Origin: Spirochaetota bacterium
GTDB taxonomy: Bacteria; Spirochaetota; JAHITG01
Direction: 5' to 3'
DNA: 10,213 nt
NCBI GenBank assembly: GCA_018817865.1
Contig: JAHITG010000344.1
Location: 1 to 10,213 of the forward strand
Shown in pieces: positions 1 to 7,841 of the stretch (positions are counted from its first letter, which is position 1; every line of letters starts with the position of its first letter). The translations under genes and the position numbers were made by a program. Below the pieces are notes generated by a model that was not told the DNA's origin, made no database searches, and worked only from the letters and a program-made list of their open reading frames with translations.

Positions 1-2
1 AA

Positions 3-677
3 AAATATGCCGTATTAACAGACATCCTGGGTGAAGAAGATCATCTGGGTGATATGGATTTCAAAGTAGCCGGTACGAAAAACGGTATTACCGCTTTTCA
101 GATGGATATCAAGATCGACTCTATTACCTTTGATATCATGAAAAAAGCCCTTGCCCAGGCAAAAGAAGCAAGGCTTTCAATCCTCGAAAAAATGGATCGA
201 ACAATTTCCGCTCCTGAAAAAGAGGTATCTGAATTTGCACCAAAGATCAGGATAGTTAAAATTCCCAAAGATAAGATTGCACTTGTAATAGGACCGGGCG
301 GATCCATGATCAAAGATATTATCGCAAAGACTCAAACAAACATCAACATAAATGATGAAGGAGATCAGGGTACTGCGACTATCTCGGGTACAGATATAAA
401 GGGAGTGGAAAAAGCAGAAGAAACAATAAAAGAAATAACAATGGATGTCGAGGTTGGGAAAACATATAAAGGTGTGGTAAAGAGGATCATGGATTTTGGA
501 GCATTTGTCGGGATACCCGGGAAAAAAGAGGGACTTGTTCACATATCAAAGATCGCAAAAGAAAGGGTCAATAAAGTGGCAGATGTGCTGAAGATAGACC
601 AGGAAGTAAGGGTAAAGGTTGTTGAAGTTGACCGGATGGGAAGAATAAACTTAAGCATGAAAGACGCCGAAGAGTAA
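3..677 (+). CDS. pnp: Polyribonucleotide nucleotidyltransferase (PNPase), C-terminal part; 5' end outside window
   Basis: PNPase degrades RNA 3' to 5' using phosphate and is a core part of cytoplasmic mRNA turnover. The reading frame is open from the left edge (base 3), so the gene starts upstream and only about 224 residues are present. The visible part opens with DILGEEDHLGDMDFKVAGT, the signature of the second RNase PH-like catalytic domain, followed by a helical stretch. A KH domain comes next, with its GxxG loop seen as IGPGGSMIKDII, and then an S1 domain (VGKTYKGVVKRIMDFGAFV through EGLVHISKIA to INLSMKD). The protein ends just after S1 at MKDAEE, with no long tail. An internal ATG at position 54 lies inside the catalytic domain and is not the true start. 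The next gene is an M16 peptidase 43 nt downstream, a pairing seen in many bacteria. The family call is very secure. Confidence 0.97.
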   Translation, partial: KYAVLTDILGEEDHLGDMDFKVAGTKNGITAFQMDIKIDSITFDIMKKALAQAKEARLSILEKMDRTISAPEKEVSEFAPKIRIVKIPKDKIALVIGPGGSMIKDIIAKTQTNININDEGDQGTATISGTDIKGVEKAEETIKEITMDVEVGKTYKGVVKRIMDFGAFVGIPGKKEGLVHISKIAKERVNKVADVLKIDQEVRVKVVEVDRMGRINLSMKDAEE

Positions 678-720
678 ATATAAGGATAATGTAAAACCAA
701 AATTAATAATTAAAGAAGTT

Positions 721-1986
721 ATGAAAAAATCAGTCTTAAAAAATGGAATAACACTGTTAACAGAACATATTTCGAGCTCCCACGCTATTTCAGTGGGGTT
801 CTGGCTGAAGACCGGCAGTATTGAGGAAGCAGAGAAAGAGAACGGATACGCTCATTTTCTTGAGCATATGATCTTTAAAGGAACCAAAAAGAGGTCACCT
901 GAAATGATCGCTCAAGAGATTGATGCTGCAGGAGCGTATATCAATGCTGCCACATCAAAAGAATATACCACTTACTTTATCAATATCATAGACAGCAAAA
1001 TTGATCTTGCCATGGATATCTTAACCGATATAATTGATAATTCGGTATTTGACAGCCAGGAGATCGAAAAAGAGAAACAGGTCATTCTTGAAGAGATCAA
1101 GATGTATGAAGATACTCCCCTTGAACAGGTACAGGATAATCTGACCGAAGCCATGCTCTTCGGCCATCCCATCAGTAATCCCATACTTGGAAGAAAAAAA
1201 AATATCCGTAAGATCACAAAAGAAAAAATAAAAACCTTCTATAACAGACACTACTATCCGGAAAACACCATAGTTACGGCAGCGGGTAATGTCGATCATG
1301 ATAAGATCAAAGAGTATCTGATCAGAAGTAAATTCTTAGATAAAAAACATCTGCCAAGACCTGCAGAAAAGAGATTTGCGGGACAGATCAAGTCCAAAGA
1401 TATAATCATGGCAAAGGATCTTGCTCAGGTTCACTTCTGTCTTGGATTCCCCAGTATTAAGATCACGGATAATTTAAGATATGCCCTTTATATTTTTAAT
1501 GCCATATTCGGGTCGACAATGAGTTCAAGGCTTTTCCAGAAGATCCGTGAATCCATGGGTCTCTGTTATTCTATTTACTCTTTTAACTCCTTGTATCGGG
1601 AAGCAGGCCTTTTTGGCATCTATACAGGTACAGGTATCCAGTCCTTTGAAAAAGCATTAAAGGCGATCTTAGAGGAGATATCTAAAATAAAGAAAGATAA
1701 GTTCACACAAAAAGAGATCAGTAATGCCAAGGAACATTTAAAAGGAAATCTGGCCCTGGCTTATGAGAACATCAATACACATATGAACAACCTGGCAAGA
1801 CAGGAGATCTATTATGAGAAGCATTTTACATTTGATGAAATAATTAAAAAGATCGAAATGGTTCGTTCAGAGGATGTTGAAAACGCAATTAATCTTGTTT
1901 TCCCGGATGACTATAAAGTGATCATTGCTTCTATCGGGAACAAGAATCATAAAAAAATACTGAAAAAATTTGATCTTATCATTTAA
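721..1986 (+). CDS. M16 family zinc metallopeptidase (processing-peptidase/MlpA-YmxG type)
   Basis: The product is a 421-residue zinc peptidase of the pitrilysin/insulinase clan. Proteins of this length form the small, dimer-forming type related to the mitochondrial processing peptidase. The inverted zinc motif HxxEH is seen as HFLEHMIFKGT, with H45, E48 (catalytic) and H49. The likely third ligand is E125 in VILEEIKMYEDTP, 76 residues after H49 as in the family. The C-terminal half carries the conserved SSRLFQKIRESMGLCYSIYS and LYREAGLFGIYTG blocks, so both halves are intact. No signal peptide is visible, which suggests a cytoplasmic location. The ATG at 721 has only a weak, very close AAAGAAG upstream, so translation may depend on read-through from pnp. 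The substrate is not known from the sequence. The next gene starts 4 nt after the stop codon. Confidence 0.95.
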   Translation: MKKSVLKNGITLLTEHISSSHAISVGFWLKTGSIEEAEKENGYAHFLEHMIFKGTKKRSPEMIAQEIDAAGAYINAATSKEYTTYFINIIDSKIDLAMDILTDIIDNSVFDSQEIEKEKQVILEEIKMYEDTPLEQVQDNLTEAMLFGHPISNPILGRKKNIRKITKEKIKTFYNRHYYPENTIVTAAGNVDHDKIKEYLIRSKFLDKKHLPRPAEKRFAGQIKSKDIIMAKDLAQVHFCLGFPSIKITDNLRYALYIFNAIFGSTMSSRLFQKIRESMGLCYSIYSFNSLYREAGLFGIYTGTGIQSFEKALKAILEEISKIKKDKFTQKEISNAKEHLKGNLALAYENINTHMNNLARQEIYYEKHFTFDEIIKKIEMVRSEDVENAINLVFPDDYKVIIASIGNKNHKKILKKFDLII

Positions 1987-1990
1987 GATC

Positions 1991-3163
1991 ATGAATATAC
2001 TATTAGTATCAGATACTTATAAACCTCAAATAAATGGCCTGGTAACAGCATTAGAGATCCAGCGCCGCTCGCTAAAATTAAAACTAAACAACATTACACT
2101 TTTAGTGCCTAAATTGAAAAAATATAAGGATAAAGACATTTTTACCATCCCTGTCCTGCCCAATCCTTTATTCTCGGAATACAAGATACCCTCTTTGTTT
2201 TCATTAAAAAACCTGTACAAAATAAGGAAGCTTAAAATAGATATCATACATACACATACCCCCTTTCAACTGGGAACATATGCTATCATGCTCTCCCGTA
2301 TTTTGAAAATTCCGATTGTCCATACCTATCATACATACTTTGAAGAGTATATGCACTATGTTAAGATCCCGAAAAAACCGGGTAAAATAATCGTTCAGCT
2401 TTATTCAAAATGGTACTGCAACCAAATGGATCACGTCATTGCCCCTTCATCTTTCATGAAGAAGGTACTACAGAGTTATAATATTGAATCAGATATTTCC
2501 GTTGTTCCGTCCGGTTATGATCTGGCTGCTTTTAAAATAAAAAAAAGCATGGACTGGCGGAAAAAACTAAGGATACCCGAAAAAGCAAAAGTACTTTTGT
2601 ATGTAGGAAGGATCGCTAAAGAAAAGAACCTTTACTTCCTGATCGATGTATTCAAAAAACTGTTTGTTTCGATTACGAAGCAAGCAAAACACAATAACCT
2701 GTATATGATACTGACCGGAAGTGGGCCTGAATTTCAACCCCTTTTAAAATATATTAAGAAAAACAATCTTTCCCGATATATCAAGATGACCGGGTTTGTT
2801 GAGTATAAAAAGATCCACGGGATATACAAAACAGGAGATCTTTTCGTCTTCCCGTCCAAAACAGAAACTCAAGGCCTGGTACTTATTGAAGCAATGCTGA
2901 ACAATCTGCCAATAATCTCCTTCTATGAACGGGGAACAAAAGCGGTCCTGCCTGTTAAAAAGAGTCTTGGCATAAGTCCTGTTAAAAGAGATACGGATTT
3001 TATTAAAGAGCTCACATTTTATCTGAAGGAAGATTTCAGCAGGAGCGAACTTGTAAAGAACATCAGCAACTATGTTAAAAAATTTGATAACAGGATCATA
3101 ATCAATGATCTTATACTGCTTTATAAAAAGATCATAAAAAGATATCAAGTTCATAACAAATGA
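1991..3163 (+). CDS. GT4-family glycosyltransferase, diacylglycerol glucosyltransferase-like
   Basis: This is a retaining GT-B fold glycosyltransferase of about 390 residues. The N-terminus MNILLVSDTYKPQINGL is the usual GT4 opening. HTHTPFQLGTYA and VHTYHTYFEEYMHY resemble the acceptor half of diacylglycerol alpha-glucosyltransferases such as the Acholeplasma enzyme alMGS. The donor half shows LLYVGRIAKEKN, LTGSGPE, and the EX7E motif in ETQGLVLIEAM. I chose the ATG at 1991, because an upstream TTG at 1970 would overlap the peptidase gene and add seven residues (MILSFKI) before the canonical opening. The start lies 4 nt after the M16 stop and has no clear Shine-Dalgarno sequence, which suggests translational coupling. 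A lipid-anchored acceptor is inferred; other GT4 acceptors, such as phosphatidylinositol or LPS-type glycans, are possible. GT4 membership is secure and the substrate is not. Confidence 0.88.
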   Translation: MNILLVSDTYKPQINGLVTALEIQRRSLKLKLNNITLLVPKLKKYKDKDIFTIPVLPNPLFSEYKIPSLFSLKNLYKIRKLKIDIIHTHTPFQLGTYAIMLSRILKIPIVHTYHTYFEEYMHYVKIPKKPGKIIVQLYSKWYCNQMDHVIAPSSFMKKVLQSYNIESDISVVPSGYDLAAFKIKKSMDWRKKLRIPEKAKVLLYVGRIAKEKNLYFLIDVFKKLFVSITKQAKHNNLYMILTGSGPEFQPLLKYIKKNNLSRYIKMTGFVEYKKIHGIYKTGDLFVFPSKTETQGLVLIEAMLNNLPIISFYERGTKAVLPVKKSLGISPVKRDTDFIKELTFYLKEDFSRSELVKNISNYVKKFDNRIIINDLILLYKKIIKRYQVHNK

Positions 3164-3193
3164 TCATTCAGGAGATATAAAAAAAGGTCTATA

Positions 3194-5467
3194 CTATTTC
3201 AGTTTCAAATAAAAATATTGAAAAGCCAGTATCTTTTTTATATAATCCCTTGTTTCCTGAAAGGGAATAAGTTCAATAAACGCCTCAGGATACTTCTCAT
3301 TAAAGGTTGTATTCTCCCTCCATTTTTTGATCCTTCCGCGGCCGGCATTATAAGCACTTAAAGCAAAAACAGGATTATTATCATACCTCTTTAAAAGAGA
3401 GTGCAGAAGAATCATACCTAATCGAATATTGATCTTTACATTATAAAGTGTATCATCTGTTTTTATACGGGCATTTTTTATTACTACTTTAGCGGTCGGC
3501 TCTATGATCTGGAACAACCCGTATGCTTTAGCCGGGGATAAAGCCCTCTTATCAAAAAGGCTCTCAGCCCTTATTAGAGAATAAAGAAGCATGGGTTCAA
3601 CACTGTACTTTTTTTTATTAGCCGGTTTTTCAATTATATTCCTAAAATGATCAGGATAGTAATATCTCAAATATTCATCATCAAAGCAGATAAGATAAGG
3701 CATCAGCTTTAGTTTATACAGAATATTCATTCGAAATTTAAGACTGTCACTTAAAAGGTCATTCTTTACGGAATAAGCAAGCAGGCTGTAATAAAGATCC
3801 AGCTTCTTATCATACTTTCGATATAATTCTTTATAAATAAGATGTGCCTCATCATAAAGACCATTCCGCCTGAAAAAGAGATACCTTTTCAACAGCCTGT
3901 CTCTTTTTAAACTTATAACATCCTTTCCGAACACAAGATGCTTGATATTTCTCTTTTTTCCAATCAATTTAAAAACATTCTCCTTATATTTGTTCTTACC
4001 AAGTATCAGATAACGGAGCATATCATATTTTAATTCGTCAGAACTGAACGTCTCTGCTCTCTTTATAAGAGTGGTTATTATCTTATCATTCTTTAATATT
4101 CGGAAGTAATCTAATGTATTGACCAGATAGTAATCAGTCGGATCTTTAGAGATCAGGTCAAAGAAAAGGTTATATGCTTCTTCAAACCGACCCTGTTCAT
4201 AATGGATCTTTCCTAAAAAATAAAGACTTTGGCAATAAAAAAATCTGTTTCCTTTTAATATTGAAAGCATCCTGATGGCATCATCGATATATCCATTATT
4301 TAATTTTCTTAAAGCCGTATTAAAAAATAGTTTTGAAGCGGTAATGTCTGTCTTGAACATTTCATAGAACTTACTGACATACTCTTCATACTCCTTGTGA
4401 GATCGATAATAGCTGACCAGGTCATAATAGCACTTCTTGATGATGTTTGGATCATTACTCGAGTTGATCAATTGATCATAATACTTTTTAGCTTCGTCAA
4501 TTCTGCCGGCATGATAATGTGCCCTTGCATAATAAAATAATGCCGTATCAGATCTTTCAAAGATCCGGAGTATTTCATCAGTATACTTTATAAAGAGCAT
4601 ATCGTCATTTTTATGAACTAGGGCCAAAAAGTAATATGCTTTTAATTTGAAAGTGTCCTTTTCATCACGTCCAGCAATAAAACTGAAATATTTTTCAGAG
4701 ATATCTTTTTTCCCAAAATAAAACAGAGATTGTGCGAATTGAAACAGTATCCTATGAGATATATCTGAAAAATTAGTATTGATCATGTTATGGATCTTCA
4801 GAAGTACACTCTTTCTGGACCGCTGCGTTCTTACATGATCAAAATACCGGTAAAAAGTATTCAAGCTGTTATTACGGTCTTCCAGAATACTGTAACAACG
4901 AAAAAGATTTAAAAAAAGCTTCTCACTTACATTCTTTTCCATAAAAGGAAGGCGGATCTGGTGAGACTTCCAGTACCCTGTTTTTTGTAAGACAGCAGAA
5001 TAATGGACAGCAGCATTTTTAAACTCCTCATTTCTGAAATAGGCATCACCCAGTATTTTATTTTTAAAAATATTGATGTATATGTTCTTTGAAGATATGC
5101 TATCAGCTGTTTGTATCGCATTAGTCGGATCACCCAGTTCCAAATAGGCCCGCGCAATATATATCCGTTTCATATTATCAAGGAACGGATCATGAACAGC
5201 CGAGTGGTTAAACAAAGTGACAGAAGAAAAGTTATTAATTTCATAATAGGATCTGCATTTTAAATAATCTATAAAACCCGGATCACGGGTACATCCTCTC
5301 AAGTAAAGCAGTGCTTTCTTATAATTAGCTTCAGCATAATATTGGATCCCCGGAAGGCAGGACTGCGTCCTATCAGGATTTTTATCTGCATCAATAAAAA
5401 ACATTGATGATAAAAAAAAAACAACAGCCAGCAGTACAACTTTAACTTTTAATAATACCATAATCAT
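3194..5467 (-). CDS. Soluble-lytic-transglycosylase-like protein with long TPR-like helical region
   Basis: The product is a periplasmic peptidoglycan-cleaving enzyme of the Slt70/MltC (GH23) type, about 757 residues. It has an N-terminal hydrophobic segment (VLLAVVFFLSSMFF), which is a signal peptide or anchor; no lipobox cysteine is seen. About 550 residues of helical, tetratricopeptide-like repeats follow, for example FYYARAHYHAGRIDEAKKYY and LGKIHYEQGRFEEAYNLF. The C-terminal SLT domain (about the last 140 residues) has LLYSLIRAES with the catalytic glutamate, AYGLFQI, SAYNAGRGRIKKW and ELIPFQETRDY. Frame-wise, translation could begin at a TTG at 5476, but a good -10 box (5476-5481) overlaps that codon. 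The ATG at 5467 or at 5461 is more likely, giving a very short or absent 5' leader. It is convergent with the GT4 gene (30 bp apart) and divergent from the aminotransferase gene. The enzymatic call is secure; the start is uncertain. Confidence 0.92.
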   Translation of the reverse strand: MIMVLLKVKVVLLAVVFFLSSMFFIDADKNPDRTQSCLPGIQYYAEANYKKALLYLRGCTRDPGFIDYLKCRSYYEINNFSSVTLFNHSAVHDPFLDNMKRIYIARAYLELGDPTNAIQTADSISSKNIYINIFKNKILGDAYFRNEEFKNAAVHYSAVLQKTGYWKSHQIRLPFMEKNVSEKLFLNLFRCYSILEDRNNSLNTFYRYFDHVRTQRSRKSVLLKIHNMINTNFSDISHRILFQFAQSLFYFGKKDISEKYFSFIAGRDEKDTFKLKAYYFLALVHKNDDMLFIKYTDEILRIFERSDTALFYYARAHYHAGRIDEAKKYYDQLINSSNDPNIIKKCYYDLVSYYRSHKEYEEYVSKFYEMFKTDITASKLFFNTALRKLNNGYIDDAIRMLSILKGNRFFYCQSLYFLGKIHYEQGRFEEAYNLFFDLISKDPTDYYLVNTLDYFRILKNDKIITTLIKRAETFSSDELKYDMLRYLILGKNKYKENVFKLIGKKRNIKHLVFGKDVISLKRDRLLKRYLFFRRNGLYDEAHLIYKELYRKYDKKLDLYYSLLAYSVKNDLLSDSLKFRMNILYKLKLMPYLICFDDEYLRYYYPDHFRNIIEKPANKKKYSVEPMLLYSLIRAESLFDKRALSPAKAYGLFQIIEPTAKVVIKNARIKTDDTLYNVKINIRLGMILLHSLLKRYDNNPVFALSAYNAGRGRIKKWRENTTFNEKYPEAFIELIPFQETRDYIKKILAFQYFYLKLK

Positions 5468-5475
5468 AGTCTTCA

Positions 5476-5503
5476 AGTATAATTTTTTAAATTAAAATTT
5501 CAA
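5476..5503 (-). promoter_or_regulatory. Candidate sigma70-type promoter of the lytic transglycosylase gene
   Basis: Read on the minus strand, TTGAAA (5503-5498) is followed after 16 nt by TATACT (5481-5476). Both boxes are close to consensus. The transcript would begin around 5468-5470, at or just before the ATG at 5467, so the mRNA would be nearly leaderless. The region is very AT-rich, so chance matches are possible. Confidence 0.45.
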
Positions 5504-5522
5504 ATAATAAACCATAAAAATA

Positions 5523-5553
5523 TTGACTTTATATTATAATTTATTTCTATTAT
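5523..5553 (+). promoter_or_regulatory. Candidate promoter of the aminotransferase/glycosyltransferase operon
   Basis: TTGACT at 5523-5528 serves as a -35 box. A TATTAT at 5548-5553 follows with a 19-nt spacer; weaker -10 readings such as TCTATT have a 17-nt spacer. It lies about 30 nt before the start codon at 5584, which has a good Shine-Dalgarno AAGGAG at 5573-5578. The AT-rich context lowers confidence in the exact -10. Confidence 0.4.
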
Positions 5554-5583
5554 AAAGCATTTTATTTTATATAAGGAGTTATC

Positions 5584-6690
5584 ATGTCACAATTCAAATT
5601 AAATTTTACTGACCTGAAGAGGCAGTATAAAAATATTGAAAAAGAGATCGAAAAAGCTGTAAAAGAGGTTTTGGAGAGCTCAGCATTTATTAACGGACCG
5701 CAGGTATCAAAACTTGAAGAAGAAGTTGCCAAATACTGCGACAGCAAGTTCGGGATCGGTGTTGCTTCAGGCACCGATGCTCTTTTATTGCCGTTAATGG
5801 CTATCGACATCCAGCCCGGAGATGAAGTTATCACGACTCCTTTTACTTTTATTGCTACGGCGGAAGTAATTGCACTTCTAAAAGCCAAACCTGTCTTTGT
5901 AGATATAGATGAAACAACATACAACATCGATGTGAAAAAAATAGAAGAAAAGATCACCGATAGGACAAAAGCTATTATACCGGTCCATCTATTCGGCCAG
6001 ATGTCTGACATGGATGAGATCATGGATCTGGCAAAAAAACATGATCTTACGGTAATAGAGGATGCCTGTCAGGCAATAGGAGCTGAATATAAAAATAAGA
6101 AAGCATGCAGTATCGGAGACTTCAGTGCGCTCAGTTTCTTCCCGTCAAAGAACCTGGGTGGATATGGCGATGGCGGGATGGTCATTACGAACAACGAGGA
6201 ATATGCTAAAAAGATAAAAATGCTGAGGCAACACGGATCTTCAATTAAATATGAGCATTCTGAACTTGGAATAAACGGTCGTCTGGACACATTACAGGCA
6301 GCTATTCTGATCGTAAAGCTGAAACATCTGAATACCTGGATAGATAACCGCATACGACTCGCTGAAAGATATACCAAGCATTTAAAAGACCATGTAACGA
6401 CTCCTGTTATCAGGGATGACAATAAAGCCGTATACAATCAATACACGATCAGAACCGAAAAACGGGATGATCTGATAAAACACCTGTCAGAGAATGGAAT
6501 TCCGACAGCGATCCATTATCAGAAACCTCTTCACTTACAGGAATGCTTTAAATATCTCGGATTAAAAGAGAATGATCTTCCAATAAGTGAAAAAGTATCC
6601 AATGATGTATTCAGCCTTCCCATGTTCCCCGAGATGAAAGAGGAAGAACAGGATATGGTTATTAACACAATTCTTGATTTTTTTAAATAA
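5584..6690 (+). CDS. DegT/DnrJ/EryC1/StrS-family PLP sugar-nucleotide aminotransferase (WbpE/WlbC-like)
   Basis: The product is a 368-residue PLP-dependent enzyme that transfers an amino group from glutamate to a keto-sugar nucleotide, giving amino sugars for surface glycans. Family motifs are clear: FINGPQVSKLEEEVAKY, SGTDAL (62-67), GDEVITTPFTFIATAE, VIEDACQAIGA with D160 and Q163 contacting PLP, and FFPSKNLGGYGDGGM with the Schiff-base lysine K189. GRLDTLQAAIL and PTAIHYQKPLH follow. The overall pattern is closest in my memory to WbpE/WlbC, which aminates UDP-3-keto-GlcNAcA, but related enzymes use other 3- or 4-keto sugars. The start is supported by AAGGAG at 5573-5578, 5 nt upstream. It forms a tight operon with a GT2 glycosyltransferase 3 nt downstream. 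No partner dehydrogenase or acetyltransferase is in the window. The family is secure; the precise sugar is inferred. Confidence 0.94.
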   Translation: MSQFKLNFTDLKRQYKNIEKEIEKAVKEVLESSAFINGPQVSKLEEEVAKYCDSKFGIGVASGTDALLLPLMAIDIQPGDEVITTPFTFIATAEVIALLKAKPVFVDIDETTYNIDVKKIEEKITDRTKAIIPVHLFGQMSDMDEIMDLAKKHDLTVIEDACQAIGAEYKNKKACSIGDFSALSFFPSKNLGGYGDGGMVITNNEEYAKKIKMLRQHGSSIKYEHSELGINGRLDTLQAAILIVKLKHLNTWIDNRIRLAERYTKHLKDHVTTPVIRDDNKAVYNQYTIRTEKRDDLIKHLSENGIPTAIHYQKPLHLQECFKYLGLKENDLPISEKVSNDVFSLPMFPEMKEEEQDMVINTILDFFK

Positions 6691-6693
6691 GGG

Positions 6694-7473
6694 ATGAAGA
6701 AACAGGAAAAAATATCTTTCTCACTCATTGCCCACAATGAAGAACAGAATATTGGAAGGTGCATGCAGAGCATCAAGTGGGCTGATGAGATAATTCTGAT
6801 TGACTGCGCTTCTACTGACAGGACTGTCCCGATTGCAAAAAAATATACAAAGAAAATCTTCCATCGCAAGAATGATGCGAATTTAAATATAAATAAAAGT
6901 TTCGGGATCTCAAAAACTAAAAACAAATGGGTATTCTACATTGACCCGGATGAACAGGTCACTCCTTCCTTAAAACGGGAGATCCTCTCCGTGCTTAAAA
7001 ATGATCAGGACTGTAATGCCTTTAAGATCCCCAGAAAAAATTTTTATATCTTTAGATTTTTAAAACATGGAGGGAATTATCCGGATTATCAGGTGAGGCT
7101 CTTTAAAAAGGATAAAGCTGAATTCCCCAACCGGCATGTTCATGAAAAACTTCATGTTAAAGGGAAGACAGGAAAGCTTAACTCCCCCTTTAATCACTAT
7201 CCGTACAGTAGTATTAAAGAGTATATTCAAAAGTTAAACTTCTATACTTCCTTCCAGTCAAAATTCTGGTTTGACGCCGGGGTAAGAACAAACATGATCA
7301 AACTTCTTTTTTTTATATTTTTCAGATCAAATTTCATGTTCATTAAAAAATATTTTTTAAAGCTTGGGTTTTTAGACGGGTTGGCTGGATTATTCGCTGC
7401 ATTAGGTCACTCTGCTACTTATATTATAAGTAATTTCAAATTATATGAATTATTAAATAAAAAGAGAGAATAA
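6694..7473 (+). CDS. GT2-family glycosyltransferase, WaaE/KdtX-like
   Basis: This is a 259-residue GT-A fold glycosyltransferase resembling the LPS-core beta-glucosyltransferases WaaE/KdtX. The N-terminus ISFSLIAHNEEQNIGRCMQ and ADEIILIDCASTDRT is the nucleotide-sugar binding region. The metal-binding DxD motif is seen as YIDPDE (D84, D86). DYQVRLFKKD and NRHVHEKL (148-151 HVHE) match the acceptor-side block of this subfamily. A hydrophobic, basic C-terminal region (about 200-245) may hold it on the inner face of the membrane. The start ATG is 3 nt after the aminotransferase stop, with TAAGG directly abutting it, so translation is probably coupled. It likely adds a sugar to lipid A core or another envelope glycan. 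The donor could be the amino sugar made by the upstream enzyme, which is inference from context. It converges on the EutN-like gene, with 20 bp between them. Confidence 0.88.
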   Translation: MKKQEKISFSLIAHNEEQNIGRCMQSIKWADEIILIDCASTDRTVPIAKKYTKKIFHRKNDANLNINKSFGISKTKNKWVFYIDPDEQVTPSLKREILSVLKNDQDCNAFKIPRKNFYIFRFLKHGGNYPDYQVRLFKKDKAEFPNRHVHEKLHVKGKTGKLNSPFNHYPYSSIKEYIQKLNFYTSFQSKFWFDAGVRTNMIKLLFFIFFRSNFMFIKKYFLKLGFLDGLAGLFAALGHSATYIISNFKLYELLNKKRE

Positions 7474-7493
7474 TAAAGAATAACCCTGCTGCT

Positions 7494-7790
7494 TCAGGAA
7501 GCCTTATTGTAAACGATACTTCCATCAACTTCTATGATGTCAATAATTGCCACGATCAGGCTTCTGATAGGAGCAAGCTCAAGGTCAAACACCTCTTTAG
7601 CTACACCGGGAGCACCCCCGAAAAGAACCAGGTCGCCTATTTGAGAGCTTACATAATCGACAGCTACCCACGGATTTCCATCAGGAATAAGTTTTTCATT
7701 GAGGGGTTGAACCATGTAGATCGGTTTATTCTGATAAGCAGGATGTTTAATAGTAGATACTATCTTGGAGGTGACTCTACCTATTTTCAT
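7494..7790 (-). CDS. EutN/CcmL-family bacterial microcompartment vertex (pentamer) protein
   Basis: This 98-residue protein matches the EutN/CcmL family, which forms pentamers that cap the vertices of carboxysomes and metabolosomes. Recognisable blocks are MKIGRVTSKIVSTIKHPAY, IYMVQPLNEKL, WVAVDYVSSQIGDLVLF, GGAPGVAKEVF and IVAIIDIIEVD, in family order and at full length. The start ATG at 7790 gives the typical MxIGxV beginning, but no Shine-Dalgarno is seen before it. It is 51 nt downstream of the PorV-like gene and is the last of four minus-strand genes. No BMC-domain hexamer, aldehyde dehydrogenase or other shell gene is in the window, so its partners lie elsewhere, or it has a role outside a classical shell. 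The family call is strong; the function in this genome is open. Confidence 0.92.
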   Translation of the reverse strand: MKIGRVTSKIVSTIKHPAYQNKPIYMVQPLNEKLIPDGNPWVAVDYVSSQIGDLVLFGGAPGVAKEVFDLELAPIRSLIVAIIDIIEVDGSIVYNKAS

Positions 7791-7841
7791 ATATTATTTG
7801 AAATCAGAATAACAGGATACTTGTACAGACACATCAGTTAA

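Noticed and set aside
177..542. Minus-strand 121-codon frame opposite pnp, and similar frames opposite other genes
   Set aside because: These are antisense shadows of clearly conserved coding regions. They have no family motifs or ribosome sites of their own.
3164..3193. Bidirectional terminator between the GT4 and lytic transglycosylase genes
   Set aside because: Only a 6-bp TGATCA palindrome is present in the 30-bp gap, without a stem-loop of useful length.
5476..5476. TTG start of the lytic transglycosylase
   Set aside because: It has no Shine-Dalgarno, and the first base is part of a good -10 box. ATG at 5467 or 5461 still leaves a normal signal peptide.
7491..7502. GCTTC/GAAGC inverted repeat as a shared terminator between convergent genes
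   Set aside because: The stem is 5 bp with a 2-nt loop and no T-run. It is too tight to form a stable hairpin.
7641..7841. Plus-strand 66-codon frame opposite the EutN-like gene
   Set aside because: The minus-strand frame has full-length EutN/CcmL conservation. The plus-strand peptide has no recognisable features.
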